Assembly (NCBI RefSeq): GCF_025141175.1
Contig: NZ_CP081155.1
Coordinates: forward strand, 2,323,001 to 2,387,000
Length of the DNA: 64,000 bases
From: Jannaschia sp. M317
Lineage (GTDB): Bacteria; Pseudomonadota; Alphaproteobacteria; Rhodobacterales; Rhodobacteraceae
Reading direction: 5' to 3'
Part shown: positions 1 to 8,714 of the stretch, in pieces
Position numbering within the stretch: the first letter of the stretch is position 1
How the letters are laid out: each line of letters opens with the position of its first letter
The notes under the pieces: model-generated
Databases searched by the model: none
What the model saw: only the letters and a program-made list of their open reading frames with translations
What the model was told of the DNA's origin: nothing
Program-made: the position numbers and the translations under genes

Positions 1-1
1 A

Positions 2-937
2 TTGCGCATCATCGCGGGCGTGGATCGCCAGGACAGCGGCGAGGTCTGGCTTAACGGAGAGCTGGTGTCCGGCGGCGAGGTGCACGTGCCACCCGAGGCA
101 CGGGGTGTGGGCCTCATGTTCCAGGACTTTGCGCTGTTCCCGCATCTGACGGTCGCGCAGAATATCGGCTTTGGCCTGCGCCGGGACGCGGTGTCCGCCG
201 CGCGGGTGGAGGAGCTATTGAAGCGGGTCGATCTGGCCGGCTACGACGAAAAGCATCCGCATCAATTGTCCGGAGGAGAGCAGCAGCGCGTCGCCCTGGC
301 CCGCGCCTTGGCCCCCCGTCCCAAAGTCATGCTGATGGATGAACCCTTTTCTGGCCTCGACAACAGGCTGCGCGACGGCATTCGCGATGCAACCTTGTCG
401 GTTCTCAAAGAGGCGGGAACGGCGGTCTTGCTGGTGACCCACGAGCCGGACGAGGCGATGCGCATGGCCGATGAAATCGCGCTGATGCGGGCGGGGCGGA
501 TCGTCCAGAAGGCCGCGCCCTACAACATCTACAACACTCCCGCCGATCCTGCGGCCGCCGCGTTCTTTAGCGATACCAATGTTTTGCAAGGTGTCGTTCA
601 CGGGGCCCTGACGGAGACACCCTTCGGTCAGTTCCTGGCCCCCGGATTGCCGGAAGGGACGACCGTCGACATCGTCTTTCGTCCGCAGCATGTGCGCATT
701 GATTTCGACCGCGATGGCCGTGGCCCACGTCCCACCGCCGCAGAGGGTGCGCCCGCGCGGGGCACGGTGCAACGGTCCCGGTTCATGGGCAAGGAAAGCC
801 TGGTAGAATTCCTGATGGCCGATGGGGAAACGAAGGTGACGGCGACGGTGCCTGCCGTTTTCCTGCCCAAGCCCGAAACGGTCATGTGGCTATCGATCCG
901 GCGCGATCGTTGTTTCGTGTTTCCACAACGTCAATAA
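2..937 (+). CDS. ABC transporter ATP-binding protein, Fe(III)/FbpC-like, 5' end cut by window
   Basis: ATPase subunit of an ABC importer, cytoplasmic, closest in pattern to the iron(III)/spermidine group (FbpC/PotA). The visible part starts after the Walker A loop, so the gene begins upstream of the window; the TTG at base 2 is just the first possible in-frame start. Seen: Q-loop Q41 (MFQDFALFPH), signature LSGGEQQRVALARAL from residue 89, Walker B with MDEPFSGLD (about 112-120) and the H-loop histidine H147 in LLVTHEPDEA. The last 100 residues look like the TOBE-type regulatory region of this group. The substrate is inferred only from family resemblance; the permease and binding-protein genes would lie upstream. 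Confidence 0.85.
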   Translation: MRIIAGVDRQDSGEVWLNGELVSGGEVHVPPEARGVGLMFQDFALFPHLTVAQNIGFGLRRDAVSAARVEELLKRVDLAGYDEKHPHQLSGGEQQRVALARALAPRPKVMLMDEPFSGLDNRLRDGIRDATLSVLKEAGTAVLLVTHEPDEAMRMADEIALMRAGRIVQKAAPYNIYNTPADPAAAAFFSDTNVLQGVVHGALTETPFGQFLAPGLPEGTTVDIVFRPQHVRIDFDRDGRGPRPTAAEGAPARGTVQRSRFMGKESLVEFLMADGETKVTATVPAVFLPKPETVMWLSIRRDRCFVFPQRQ

Positions 938-941
938 CGGC

Positions 942-968
942 GAAAGCCGCCCATGGGCGGCCGTTTCC
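942..968. terminator. Bidirectional terminator-like palindrome
   Basis: GCCGCCCATGGGCGGC (946-961) is a perfect 16-base palindrome flanked by AAA on the left and CGTTT on the right, between two convergent genes (ABC ATPase and DUF882). Placement and symmetry suggest a shared terminator, but the T-tracts are short. Confidence 0.5.
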
Positions 969-988
969 GATAAGCAAAGTTTGGGAGT

Positions 989-1585
989 TTAGCGACCCCA
1001 GGTCCGGACAACGCCACAATCAACGTGGGTGAAGTTCGAGCCGGAATAACGTCCGACACCACCCGCCCCGCAAGACGCGGCGGCGCGTGCCACCTGACCA
1101 ACCGACCGTGACCCAAGCCGCAAATCGGCGGCCTGACCCTTTAGGTGCAGGGAGTTGCGCGCAACGCCGCTGGAGCGGCTGCGCAGCAACGCGTTCGTGG
1201 CAGGAGAGCGGTAGCCGGAGAGCAGGAGGAAAGGTTCGTTCGCGTCGACAAGGTTATGGGTGGCGGCAATGATATCGACGGTGCGGTTGTCGATTTGTTT
1301 GACCTCATTGCGGCGCCAGTCACGGAAGAAGAAATTGATCTCCCGCAGGGCATCGGGGACATAGTTCCCTTCGACCCAATAGATGGTGTCCATGGATTCG
1401 CCGGTCCGGGCGTTGTGCATCTTGATGCGACGGATATCGCCACCCCCGCGCAAGAACCCAGCGGCGTTTGCGTAAGTCGGTGCCGCCACGACGGCGGTGG
1501 CTGCGAAAGCGCTCAGAAGTCGACGACGCGTCAACGACACGGTCGCACCTGTCTGTGTCAGATCAGTCACGTTTGCCCCATTCAT
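989..1585 (-). CDS. DUF882 (YcbK-like, peptidase M15-related) Tat-exported protein
   Basis: Predicted periplasmic protein of the YcbK/DUF882 family, related to zinc M15 murein peptidases. The start taken here (MNGANVT) gives 198 residues; an ATG 16 codons upstream (1633) is possible. The N-terminus carries a twin-arginine motif (SLTRRRLLSAFAATAVV) and an A-x-A type cleavage region. In the C-terminal half, SGYRSPATN, LHLKGQAADLRL and FTHVDCG carry the His/Asp/His metal-ligand pattern of the family. It is divergent from an L,D-transpeptidase gene; ycbK and ycbB (ldtD) are also neighbours in E. coli, which supports a role in peptidoglycan remodelling. The exact substrate is unknown. Confidence 0.85.
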   Translation of the reverse strand: MNGANVTDLTQTGATVSLTRRRLLSAFAATAVVAAPTYANAAGFLRGGGDIRRIKMHNARTGESMDTIYWVEGNYVPDALREINFFFRDWRRNEVKQIDNRTVDIIAATHNLVDANEPFLLLSGYRSPATNALLRSRSSGVARNSLHLKGQAADLRLGSRSVGQVARAAASCGAGGVGRYSGSNFTHVDCGVVRTWGR

Positions 1586-1841
1586 CCAGTCGGGCCGTCT
1601 TCGCGGCCTCAGTGTCTCATCCCCATGTGACATCCGTTCTTTGGCATGACTTTCGCGATTCCGGAAAGCGGGTTCCCGGGTATCTTGGATATGAGCAGAA
1701 ATCCGCCAAAAAAGGTGCTGTGCCGCGGTGGTCGCAGGCCTGTTGCCAAGATGTCTACAGCCAAGGATTTACGATTTCGTGAATAGACAGCCGGGACCGG
1801 TCCGATACCCTGCGTAAAGTTATTATAAATGGACGGGATAG

Positions 1842-3437
1842 ATGATTTTTCCGCGTACACTTTCCGCCCTTGCACTTGGCCTGGCCCTGACGACCGCGCC
1901 CATGGCGCTTGCCGCACCGCTGGTGACGCCGTTTCAGCAGGCCGTCGCACAGTCCGCCAGTGAAGATGCCGCCATCGCAGCCTTTTACCGTGCCCGCGAT
2001 TTCGCTCCGATTTGGATGGGCGAGGCAGAGGGGGCCTTTGGCCCTGAACACCGCCGCGCCGCCTTTCTCTGGGCGTTGGATGCGGCCCCGGATCACGGAT
2101 TGCCGATGGGGCGCTACGACGCCGCCACGATCCGCGCCGATTTTGCCGCCGCCCGCACCGCCTCTGAGCGGGGTGCGTTGGAAGTGGAGATGACGAAACG
2201 GTTCTTGCGTTACGCGCAGGACGTCAGCTCCGGCATTCTTGACCCGAAACGGGTGGATTCCACCATCAAGGTCGACGTGCCGAAACGCGACTGGCTGGAC
2301 CAGATCACCACCTTCACCGAGGGCGACCCCTATGCCTTTGTCCAGGGGCTTTGGCCGACGTCGCCGGCCTACACCCGGCTGCTGCGGGAAAAGCTGCGGT
2401 TGGAGGGAGTGCTTGCGGCCGGTGGCTGGGGCCCCCGCGTCGACAGCGGAAGCCTGAAGCCCGGTGCCGAGGGGCGATCGGTCGTGTCCCTACGCAACCG
2501 TTTGATCCGTATGGGGTATCTGCGCCGCTCGGCGGTGTCTGCCTATGATGCGGACATGGAAACGGCGGTTCGTAATTTTCAGATCGACCACGGCTTGACG
2601 CCCGACGGCGAGGCCGGGCAATCGACGATCGCGGCCATCAACGTGCCGCTAGAGGACCGTATCGGCCAGATCGTCGTCGGTCTGGAGCGGCAACGCTGGA
2701 TGAACAAGCCGCTGGAATCGCGCCATATCCTGGTGAACCTGGCCGAACAGCACGCCTATGTGGTCGACGATGGGAAAGTGACGTTTGACACGGTCGTTGT
2801 GGTCGGGGCCGACACGCCCGACCGGCGCACGCCGGAGTTCAGCCACACGATGACGCATATGGTCATCAACCCCTATTGGCATGTGCCGCGGTCGATCACC
2901 GTGAACGAATACCTGCCCGCGCTGCGGCGGGGTGGTGCGCAGCACCTGGAGGTGTATTCGAGTTCAGGCCGCGTGAACCGCGCCAACGTGAACTTTGGCC
3001 GCTATACCGCTGCAAACTTTCCCTTTTCTCTGAAACAGCCGCCGGGGCCGCGCAATGCGCTTGGCCGGGTCAAGTTCATGTTTCCGAACCAATGGAACAT
3101 CTACCTGCACGACACGCCATCGCGGAACCTGTTCGCGCGCGACCTGAGGACCTTCAGCCATGGCTGCGTTCGCGTCGGGCGCCCGCTGGAGCTGGCCTAT
3201 CATCTGCTGACACCGCAATCCGCCACGCCGAAGCAGGATTTCGATTCGATCCTGGCCCGTGGCGCGGAGCGGCGCGTGGATCTGGATCAACCTGTCGGCG
3301 TTCACCTGGTCTATTGGTCGGCTTGGGTCACACCGCTTGGCCGGGCCAACTATCGCGGGGATCCCTATGGGCGTGACGCGAAGTTGCTGCGCGCCCTGAG
3401 CGATGCCGGGGTGGAACTGACGGACCGGCGCAGTTAG
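1842..3437 (+). CDS. Murein L,D-transpeptidase (YcbB/LdtD-like)
   Basis: Exported enzyme that forms 3-3 peptidoglycan cross-links. 531 residues: signal peptide (about 1-25, ending MALAAP), an N-terminal scaffold, a peptidoglycan-binding repeat around 205-265 (LRNRLIRMGYLR ... AVRNFQIDHGLTPDG), and a C-terminal YkuD catalytic domain. The catalytic signature FSHGCVRVG is present, with nucleophile C442. The length and order match the large YcbB type, not the short ErfK type. The gene is divergent from the DUF882 gene, with about 250 bp of shared control region. Confidence 0.92.
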   Translation: MIFPRTLSALALGLALTTAPMALAAPLVTPFQQAVAQSASEDAAIAAFYRARDFAPIWMGEAEGAFGPEHRRAAFLWALDAAPDHGLPMGRYDAATIRADFAAARTASERGALEVEMTKRFLRYAQDVSSGILDPKRVDSTIKVDVPKRDWLDQITTFTEGDPYAFVQGLWPTSPAYTRLLREKLRLEGVLAAGGWGPRVDSGSLKPGAEGRSVVSLRNRLIRMGYLRRSAVSAYDADMETAVRNFQIDHGLTPDGEAGQSTIAAINVPLEDRIGQIVVGLERQRWMNKPLESRHILVNLAEQHAYVVDDGKVTFDTVVVVGADTPDRRTPEFSHTMTHMVINPYWHVPRSITVNEYLPALRRGGAQHLEVYSSSGRVNRANVNFGRYTAANFPFSLKQPPGPRNALGRVKFMFPNQWNIYLHDTPSRNLFARDLRTFSHGCVRVGRPLELAYHLLTPQSATPKQDFDSILARGAERRVDLDQPVGVHLVYWSAWVTPLGRANYRGDPYGRDAKLLRALSDAGVELTDRRS

Positions 3438-3471
3438 ATCCCTCGGAGGCATCGACCTCCGAGGGGCTGAC

Positions 3472-4572
3472 ATGTTCACGTTGACGGAAATCGCCACTGC
3501 GCTTGGTCGCCCGGTTGAAGGCGACGGGTCGCTGACCTTTGTGCGCGCCTCGGAACCTGCGGCGGCCGGTCCAGACGATCTGGCCCTGGCAATGTCGCCT
3601 GCCTACGGTCCGGCCTTGACTGAGGGGCAGGCGCGGGGCGCGATCCTTTGGGACGGTGCCGATTGGCGCGCCATGGGATTGCAGGGTGCCGTCATGGTGC
3701 CGCGCGCGCGGCTGGCGATGGCCGGAATCACCGCAGCCTTGGACGCGGGGCCGGTGATGACCCCTGGCATCCACCCCACGGCGTTGATCGACCCGTCTGC
3801 CGAGGTGGGGCCTGAGGTTTCGGTCGGGCCCTATGCGGTCATCGGCCCGCGCAGCCAGATCGGCGCGCGCGCCCGGATCGGGGCGCAGGTCACGATCGGT
3901 GCGGATGTGTCCTTGGGCTGCGATGCCCTGATCCTGCCGCGGGTGGTGATCGGGGACCGGGTCGTGATCGGTGCACGGTTCATCTGCCAGCCCGGCGCAG
4001 TGATTGGCGGGGACGGGTTCAGCTTTGTCACGCCCGAGGAATCCGGCGTAGAAAAGGCGCGCAAGACGCTGGGCGACCAGGGCGAGATCACAGAGCAGAG
4101 CTGGACGCGGATTCATTCCCTTGGCGCGGTGCGGATCGGCGATGACGTCGAAGTCGGCTCGAACGCGACCATCGACCGGGGCACGGTCGCGGATACCACG
4201 GTCGGCCGGGGCACCAAGATCGATAACCTGGTGATGATCGGCCACAACAATCGCATCGGCGAGGATTGCCTGCTCTGTGGGCAGGTGGGCATGGCCGGTG
4301 GGACGACGGTGGGCAACCGGGTCGTTCTGGCCGGGCAGGTAGGGGTCAGTGATAACATTTCCATCGGGGATGACGTGGTTGCAGGCGGTGGCACCAAGAT
4401 CCTGTCAAAGGTGGCGGCGGGCGAAGTCATCCTTGGTTATCCGGCGGTGAAGATGGAGACCAACATGGCGATGTATCGCGCGTTGCGGCGGCTGCCCCGC
4501 ATGGCAGAACAAGTGGCCGAGCTTCGTAAAACCGTCACGGCTTTGGTGCAGGGCAAGCCCCATGACACATGA
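3472..4572 (+). CDS. lpxD: UDP-3-O-(3-hydroxyacyl)glucosamine N-acyltransferase
   Basis: Third step of lipid A synthesis: moves a 3-hydroxyacyl chain from acyl carrier protein to UDP-acylglucosamine, in the cytoplasm. 366 residues, normal for LpxD. Residues 1-95 form the uridine-binding N-domain; from about 100 onward there are many hexapeptide repeats of a left-handed beta-helix. The catalytic histidine lies in VMIGHNNRIGEDC. The gene overlaps the following acyl carrier protein gene by 11 bp. In many proteobacteria lpxD follows bamA; here it sits about 60 kb from bamA and is coupled to its own ACP and ketoacyl synthase. Confidence 0.95.
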   Translation: MFTLTEIATALGRPVEGDGSLTFVRASEPAAAGPDDLALAMSPAYGPALTEGQARGAILWDGADWRAMGLQGAVMVPRARLAMAGITAALDAGPVMTPGIHPTALIDPSAEVGPEVSVGPYAVIGPRSQIGARARIGAQVTIGADVSLGCDALILPRVVIGDRVVIGARFICQPGAVIGGDGFSFVTPEESGVEKARKTLGDQGEITEQSWTRIHSLGAVRIGDDVEVGSNATIDRGTVADTTVGRGTKIDNLVMIGHNNRIGEDCLLCGQVGMAGGTTVGNRVVLAGQVGVSDNISIGDDVVAGGGTKILSKVAAGEVILGYPAVKMETNMAMYRALRRLPRMAEQVAELRKTVTALVQGKPHDT

Positions 4573-4831
4573 AGACATTCGCACCCGCGTGCACGCCATC
4601 CTCGCCGAACAGGCCATGATTGACCCTTCGGACGTGACCGATGACGCCAGCCCTGCCGATCTTGGCATCGACAGCATGGGCGTGGTCGAAGCAATCTTTG
4701 CCATCGAGGAAGGATTCGACGTGACCGTGCCCTTCAACGCCAATGAGCCGGACAAATCGGATTTCGACATCTCGACCGTCGGGGCCATCGTCACGGCGGT
4801 CGCGGGGCTGATCGCCAGTCAGACGCCCTGA
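4562..4831 (+). CDS. Acyl carrier protein, lpxD-linked
   Basis: 89-residue acyl carrier protein. The phosphopantetheine attachment serine is S38 in ADLGIDSMGV. It differs from the housekeeping AcpP by an insertion-like stretch after helix II (VPFNANEPDKSDFD), a trait also seen in specialised carriers. It starts inside the end of lpxD (ATG at 4562) and its stop overlaps the next start as TGATG, so the three genes are very likely translated together. I infer that it carries acyl chains for lipid A, by analogy with AcpXL of rhizobia; sequence similarity to AcpXL itself is not obvious. Confidence 0.9.
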   Translation: MTHEDIRTRVHAILAEQAMIDPSDVTDDASPADLGIDSMGVVEAIFAIEEGFDVTVPFNANEPDKSDFDISTVGAIVTAVAGLIASQTP

Positions 4832-6039
4832 TGCGGCGCGTGGTCATCACCGGGGCGGGCACGGTCAACGCGCTTGGCACGGATGTTCCCGCGACCCTGG
4901 CGGCGATGCGCGAAGGCCGCTGCGCCATCGGAGAGCTGGACATCCGCGACGTTGACCGGCTGGCCATCCGCATCGGCGCGCAGGTGCGTGGGTTTGATCA
5001 ATCGGCACATTTCAACCGCCAGCAGGTCGCATTGTATGACCGGTATACGCAATTCGCGATTCTGGCCGCGCGCGAGGCGATCGGCCAGGCAGGATTGACC
5101 TTTGCGGGCGAATTGGCGGCACGGGCGGGCGTGATCCTGGGCACTTCGGGGGGCGGGTTGAACACCCAGGACGAGAATTATCGCGTCGTCTACGAAGAGG
5201 GGAAAAACCGCGTTCATCCCTTTGTGGTGCCCAAGCTCATGAACAATGCGGCGGCGGCGCATCTGTCCATGGAATGGAACCTCAAGGGGCCCAGTTTCAC
5301 CGTCGCCACCGCCTGCGCCAGCAGCAACCATGCCATCGGGCAGGCGTTCCAGTTCGTGCGATCGGGCATCTCGGACGTGATGGTGACCGGCGGGGCAGAG
5401 GCGATGCTGTGTTTCGGCGGGGTCAAGGCGTGGGAAGGGTTGCGCGTGATGTCGCGCGACACCTGCCGTCCGTTCTGCGCCACCCGGTCGGGGATGGTTC
5501 AGGGCGAAGGTGCCGGAATTTTCGTGCTGGAAGACTATGAGCACGCGCGCGCCCGCGGGGCCGAGATCCTGGCAGAGGTCGCGGGCGTCGCGATGACATC
5601 GGACGCGTCGGACATCGTGATGCCGTCCCGCCAGGGCGCGGAACGCGCGATGATCGGCGCGATGAAGGACGCAGGGCTGAACCCCGAAGACGTGAGCTAT
5701 ATCAACGCCCACGGCACCGGCACGGCCGCCAACGACAAGACGGAATGCGCGGCGGTGGCCCATGTGTTCGACCGGCACGCGGATCGGCTGGCGATTTCTT
5801 CGACCAAGTCGATGCATGGCCACTGCATCGGTGCGACCGGCGCGATCGAGCTGTTGGCCTGTATCATGGCGCTGCGCGACGGCGTGATTGCGCCGACAGC
5901 GAACTGGCAGGAACTGGACCCGGAATGCGCGCTGGACGTGGTGCCGAACGAGGCCCGCGACGCCAAGGTCGCGGCCTGCCTGTCCAACGCCTTTGCCTTT
6001 GGTGGCATGAACGCGGTGCTGGCGCTGCGCGCAGTCTAA
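4831..6039 (+). CDS. Beta-ketoacyl-ACP synthase (FabF family), lpxD-linked
   Basis: Condensing enzyme for fatty-acyl chain elongation, 402 residues, thiolase fold. Catalytic residues are intact: nucleophile C162 in TVATACASSNHAIG, H294 in YINAHGTGTAAND, and K326/H331 in TKSMHGHCIGATGAIE. The second histidine motif reads SMHGHCIG where FabF normally has SMTGHLLG, so it belongs to a divergent branch. It is the last gene of the lpxD-ACP-synthase unit, followed by a convergent ialB-type gene. Likely role (inference): making or extending an unusual acyl chain for lipid A or another envelope lipid. Confidence 0.9.
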   Translation: MRRVVITGAGTVNALGTDVPATLAAMREGRCAIGELDIRDVDRLAIRIGAQVRGFDQSAHFNRQQVALYDRYTQFAILAAREAIGQAGLTFAGELAARAGVILGTSGGGLNTQDENYRVVYEEGKNRVHPFVVPKLMNNAAAAHLSMEWNLKGPSFTVATACASSNHAIGQAFQFVRSGISDVMVTGGAEAMLCFGGVKAWEGLRVMSRDTCRPFCATRSGMVQGEGAGIFVLEDYEHARARGAEILAEVAGVAMTSDASDIVMPSRQGAERAMIGAMKDAGLNPEDVSYINAHGTGTAANDKTECAAVAHVFDRHADRLAISSTKSMHGHCIGATGAIELLACIMALRDGVIAPTANWQELDPECALDVVPNEARDAKVAACLSNAFAFGGMNAVLALRAV

Positions 6040-6072
6040 GTGTCGCGGCGGGCGCGGGCCCGCCGCGTAAAA

Positions 6073-6744
6073 TCAGTTCTGGTTTGGCACTTCGACGGCG
6101 GAGAAGCCGGCGGTGAAGCCGGTCAGCGACATGGTCAGCAGCGCCTCTTGGTCCGGGGCCTGGGCGGGCACGACCGTCAAGGTGGCCTTGGCCCCACGCT
6201 TGAGCCGGTTCACATCCTCGGCGCGCAGACCAAGACGCGCATAGCACCCGCCGACATCGCAGAAGGCAAAGGGATAGCGACGGGGCTGACCGCTGTCGAT
6301 CTGCATGGTCACCTGCGCCGTCAACAGCGTCTGAAGCGGGGTGAGGATGGTGGCACCGGCCACGATCTCTCCGCCATCGGGCAGATCAAAGATGTTGACG
6401 TCGGCGGTGGGGTTGCCGTTCTGATCGCTTAGCCGCTGGAACATCTGGCAGGGGTCTTCCTGACCTTCGGGGGCCTCCAGGCAACGGATTTCCCAATCGC
6501 CATGTTCTTCCTTGATATAGATACCGGGGGCGGCGTTCGGGGCCGCGACCTCTTCGCCAGTGGACAGGACCTGTGCGGCCAGATCGTCGGTTCCGGTCTC
6601 GGCCGGGGTTTCGGCGGCAGGGACCTGATCCGCGGTGTCCGCAGTTTCGGTCGATTGTGCCCATCCGGCAGACGTGGCCAACACGAACGCCAGCGATGCG
6701 GCGGTGGCGGTCCGAAGGATCGAGTTGGTCGGCAGGTCGGTCAT
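6073..6744 (-). CDS. Invasion-associated locus B (IalB) family protein
   Basis: Periplasmic or surface protein of the IalB family, 223 residues, start taken at MTDLPTN. A signal peptide ends near ATSAGWAQ (about 30). A Glu/Ala/Thr-rich linker (about 31-70) precedes the IalB domain, which starts near HGDWEIRCL and contains PCQMFQRLS and FAFCDVGGCYARLGL. IalB proteins of Bartonella affect host-cell entry; in free-living Rhodobacteraceae their role is not known. An open frame extends upstream of this start, but only this methionine is followed directly by a signal peptide. Upstream lies a candidate leader or small RNA. Confidence 0.85.
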   Translation of the reverse strand: MTDLPTNSILRTATAASLAFVLATSAGWAQSTETADTADQVPAAETPAETGTDDLAAQVLSTGEEVAAPNAAPGIYIKEEHGDWEIRCLEAPEGQEDPCQMFQRLSDQNGNPTADVNIFDLPDGGEIVAGATILTPLQTLLTAQVTMQIDSGQPRRYPFAFCDVGGCYARLGLRAEDVNRLKRGAKATLTVVPAQAPDQEALLTMSLTGFTAGFSAVEVPNQN

Positions 6745-6849
6745 CGCGTCAGCACTCCGGTCAATGGTTTTGCCTGCTTTAGCACGGTTGAAGGCGGCGT
6801 GCAGGGGCGAATTGACGGCGGATACCCGCGTTCGGAGGGGTGGCAAACA

Positions 6850-6935
6850 TCTGCCCAAAAAGCAGAAAAGGGCCCGTGAGAAGGCCCTTTTCAATTGCTT
6901 TTTTTCTCTCCCCGTCGGACTGGCCGACTTGATAT
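6850..6935 (-). ncRNA. Candidate small RNA or ialB transcription-attenuating leader
   Basis: The 410-bp gap 6745-7154 holds no convincing protein gene. On the minus strand there is a promoter-like pair TTGACG (6969-6964) and TAAGGT (6947-6942) with a 16-bp spacer. It is followed by a small hairpin (6914-6928, GTCGG/CCGAC), an A-rich stretch, and a strong terminator hairpin ending in T residues. The predicted transcript is about 85 nt. It could be an independent small RNA or a leader that ends transcription before ialB (start 6744). I do not recognise a known RNA family. Confidence 0.45.
6857..6905. terminator. Strong bidirectional rho-independent terminator
   Basis: GAAAAGGGCC (6865-6874) pairs perfectly with GGCCCTTTTC (6883-6892) around an 8-nt loop. 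Outer AAAAAGCA/TGCTTTTT arms can extend the stem past a 3-nt bulge. T-tracts follow in both directions. It lies upstream of two divergent genes, where a terminator would not be expected unless a short RNA ends here. Confidence 0.75.
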
Positions 6936-7154
6936 GTGCGGACCTTATCAACACCCCTCGCGGCGTCAACAGGCTAATTTCGTTCCAATCCCCGTTGATT
7001 GCGCAGGAAACGGTTCCGACCGGACCCCGATCCAACGAAAAAGAGCCGCACGGTCCGAAAACCGCGCGGCCAGTCGACAGGGAGGATAACCGCGACGCAG
7101 GCTGTGCGCCGCTGGTAGCCAATGATATGACAGCGAAAGGTTAAATTCGCGCTA

Positions 7155-8714
7155 ATGGGGCAGGGCATGGTTGAGATGGACGGGATGATCTTTGTGGGGG
7201 GCGGCGGCGCGGATTACGGCACGCCGCAGCACCTGCGCCTGGACTATGCCAACCGGCACGGGCTGATCGCGGGGGCCACGGGGACGGGCAAGACCGTCAC
7301 CTTGCAGATCCTGGCGCAGGGATTTTCCGACGCGGGCGTCCCTGTGTTTCTGTCCGACGTAAAGGGGGATCTGTCCGGCCTGGCGCGGCCAGGGTCAGCG
7401 GATCACAAGTTGCACGGTGCCTTTGCCAGCCGGGCGGACACCATCGGGCTGGACCTGGAATACCGCGCGACACCCGTGACGTTCTGGGACCTGTGGGGAG
7501 AGGCGGGGCATCCGGTGCGCACGACGGTCTCTGAGATGGGGCCCCTGCTGCTGGCGCGGCTGATGGATCTGAGCGAGGCGCAGGAAGGTGTTCTGAACAT
7601 CGCCTTCCGCGTGGCGGATGAGCAGGGCCTGGCGTTGTTGGACCTGAAGGACCTGCAGGCGTTGCTGGTCTGGACCGGTGAGAACCGCAAGGATCTGGGT
7701 CTGCGTTACGGCAACATCTCGACTTCATCCGTGGGCGCGATCCAACGGCGGCTGTTGATGTTGGAGGAACAGGGCGGCGAACATCTGTTCGGGGAACCGG
7801 CGCTGGCGTTGTCGGATATCATCCGCACGGACCCGGATGGGCGCGGCCGCGTCAACATCCTGGCCGCTGACCGGCTGATGGGCGCGCCCCGGCTTTATGC
7901 GACGTTCCTGCTGTGGCTGCTAAGCGAGCTGTTCGAAGAGCTGCCCGAGGTAGGTGATCCGGACAAACCGAAGCTGGTGTTCTTTTTCGACGAGGCGCAT
8001 TTGCTGTTCGACGGGGCCCCACGGGCCTTGGTCGACAAGGTGGAACAGGTGGCGCGGCTGATCCGGTCCAAGGGGGTCGGTGTCTATTTCGTGACCCAGA
8101 ACCCCGACGACATCCCCGAGGATGTGCTGGGTCAGCTGGGCAACCGGGTGCAACACGCCTTACGGGCGTTTACGGCCAAGGATCGACGCGCACTGCGACA
8201 GGCCGCTGAAAACTATCGCGAGAATCCCCGGTTTGAGATCGAGGACGCCATCCGAGAGGTCGGCGTGGGCGAGGCCGTCACCTCGTTGTTGGAGCGCAAG
8301 GGCATTCCCGGCGTGGCCGAACGTACGCTGATCCGGCCCCCCGCGTCGCAGCTGGGGCCGATCACGGACGCCGAGCGGCGGGAGGTCATGGCCGCCTCGC
8401 CCGTGGCCGGGCGCTATGAGGCAGAAGTGGACCGCGAGTCGGCGTTCGAAGTCCTGCAGAAACGTGCCGAGGATGCGGCGAAAGCGGCCGAAGCGGCGGA
8501 ACGCGAAGAAGAGGAGGCCGAAGCCTCCGAGCGGGAATACAAGGCCGGGCGGCGGTACACCGGGGGCCGGGTCAGCCGGTCGACCTCGACCCGGTCGCGT
8601 CGGTCCGACAGCGTCGGCACGACGTTCGCCAAATCCATGGCCCGGTCGCTGGGCAACCGCGCGGGCAAGGCGCTGGTACGCGGTGTTCTGGGCGGCTTGT
8701 TTCGCGGGCGATGA
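7155..8714 (+). CDS. HerA/YjgR-type ATPase (DUF853)
   Basis: Cytoplasmic P-loop ATPase of the YjgR/DUF853 family, relatives of the HerA-FtsK translocases. 519 residues. Walker A is GATGTGKTVTLQIL (about 40-53) and Walker B is LVFFFDEAHLLF (about 275). The C-terminal 90 residues are a charged Glu/Ala coiled-coil stretch and a Ser/Arg-rich tail. Three in-frame ATGs (7155, 7167, 7176) are possible starts; a GGGGCAGGG ribosome site overlaps the first, so 7167 or 7176 may be the true one. The following acetyltransferase overlaps it by 4 bp (ATGA). Cellular role not established. Confidence 0.88.
   Translation: MGQGMVEMDGMIFVGGGGADYGTPQHLRLDYANRHGLIAGATGTGKTVTLQILAQGFSDAGVPVFLSDVKGDLSGLARPGSADHKLHGAFASRADTIGLDLEYRATPVTFWDLWGEAGHPVRTTVSEMGPLLLARLMDLSEAQEGVLNIAFRVADEQGLALLDLKDLQALLVWTGENRKDLGLRYGNISTSSVGAIQRRLLMLEEQGGEHLFGEPALALSDIIRTDPDGRGRVNILAADRLMGAPRLYATFLLWLLSELFEELPEVGDPDKPKLVFFFDEAHLLFDGAPRALVDKVEQVARLIRSKGVGVYFVTQNPDDIPEDVLGQLGNRVQHALRAFTAKDRRALRQAAENYRENPRFEIEDAIREVGVGEAVTSLLERKGIPGVAERTLIRPPASQLGPITDAERREVMAASPVAGRYEAEVDRESAFEVLQKRAEDAAKAAEAAEREEEEAEASEREYKAGRRYTGGRVSRSTSTRSRRSDSVGTTFAKSMARSLGNRAGKALVRGVLGGLFRGR

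Noticed and set aside
7141-7155. TTAA-N7-CTAA as a CtrA site before the HerA/YjgR gene
   Set aside because: One mismatch, overlaps the start region, and such single-mismatch sites are expected by chance several times in 64 kb.
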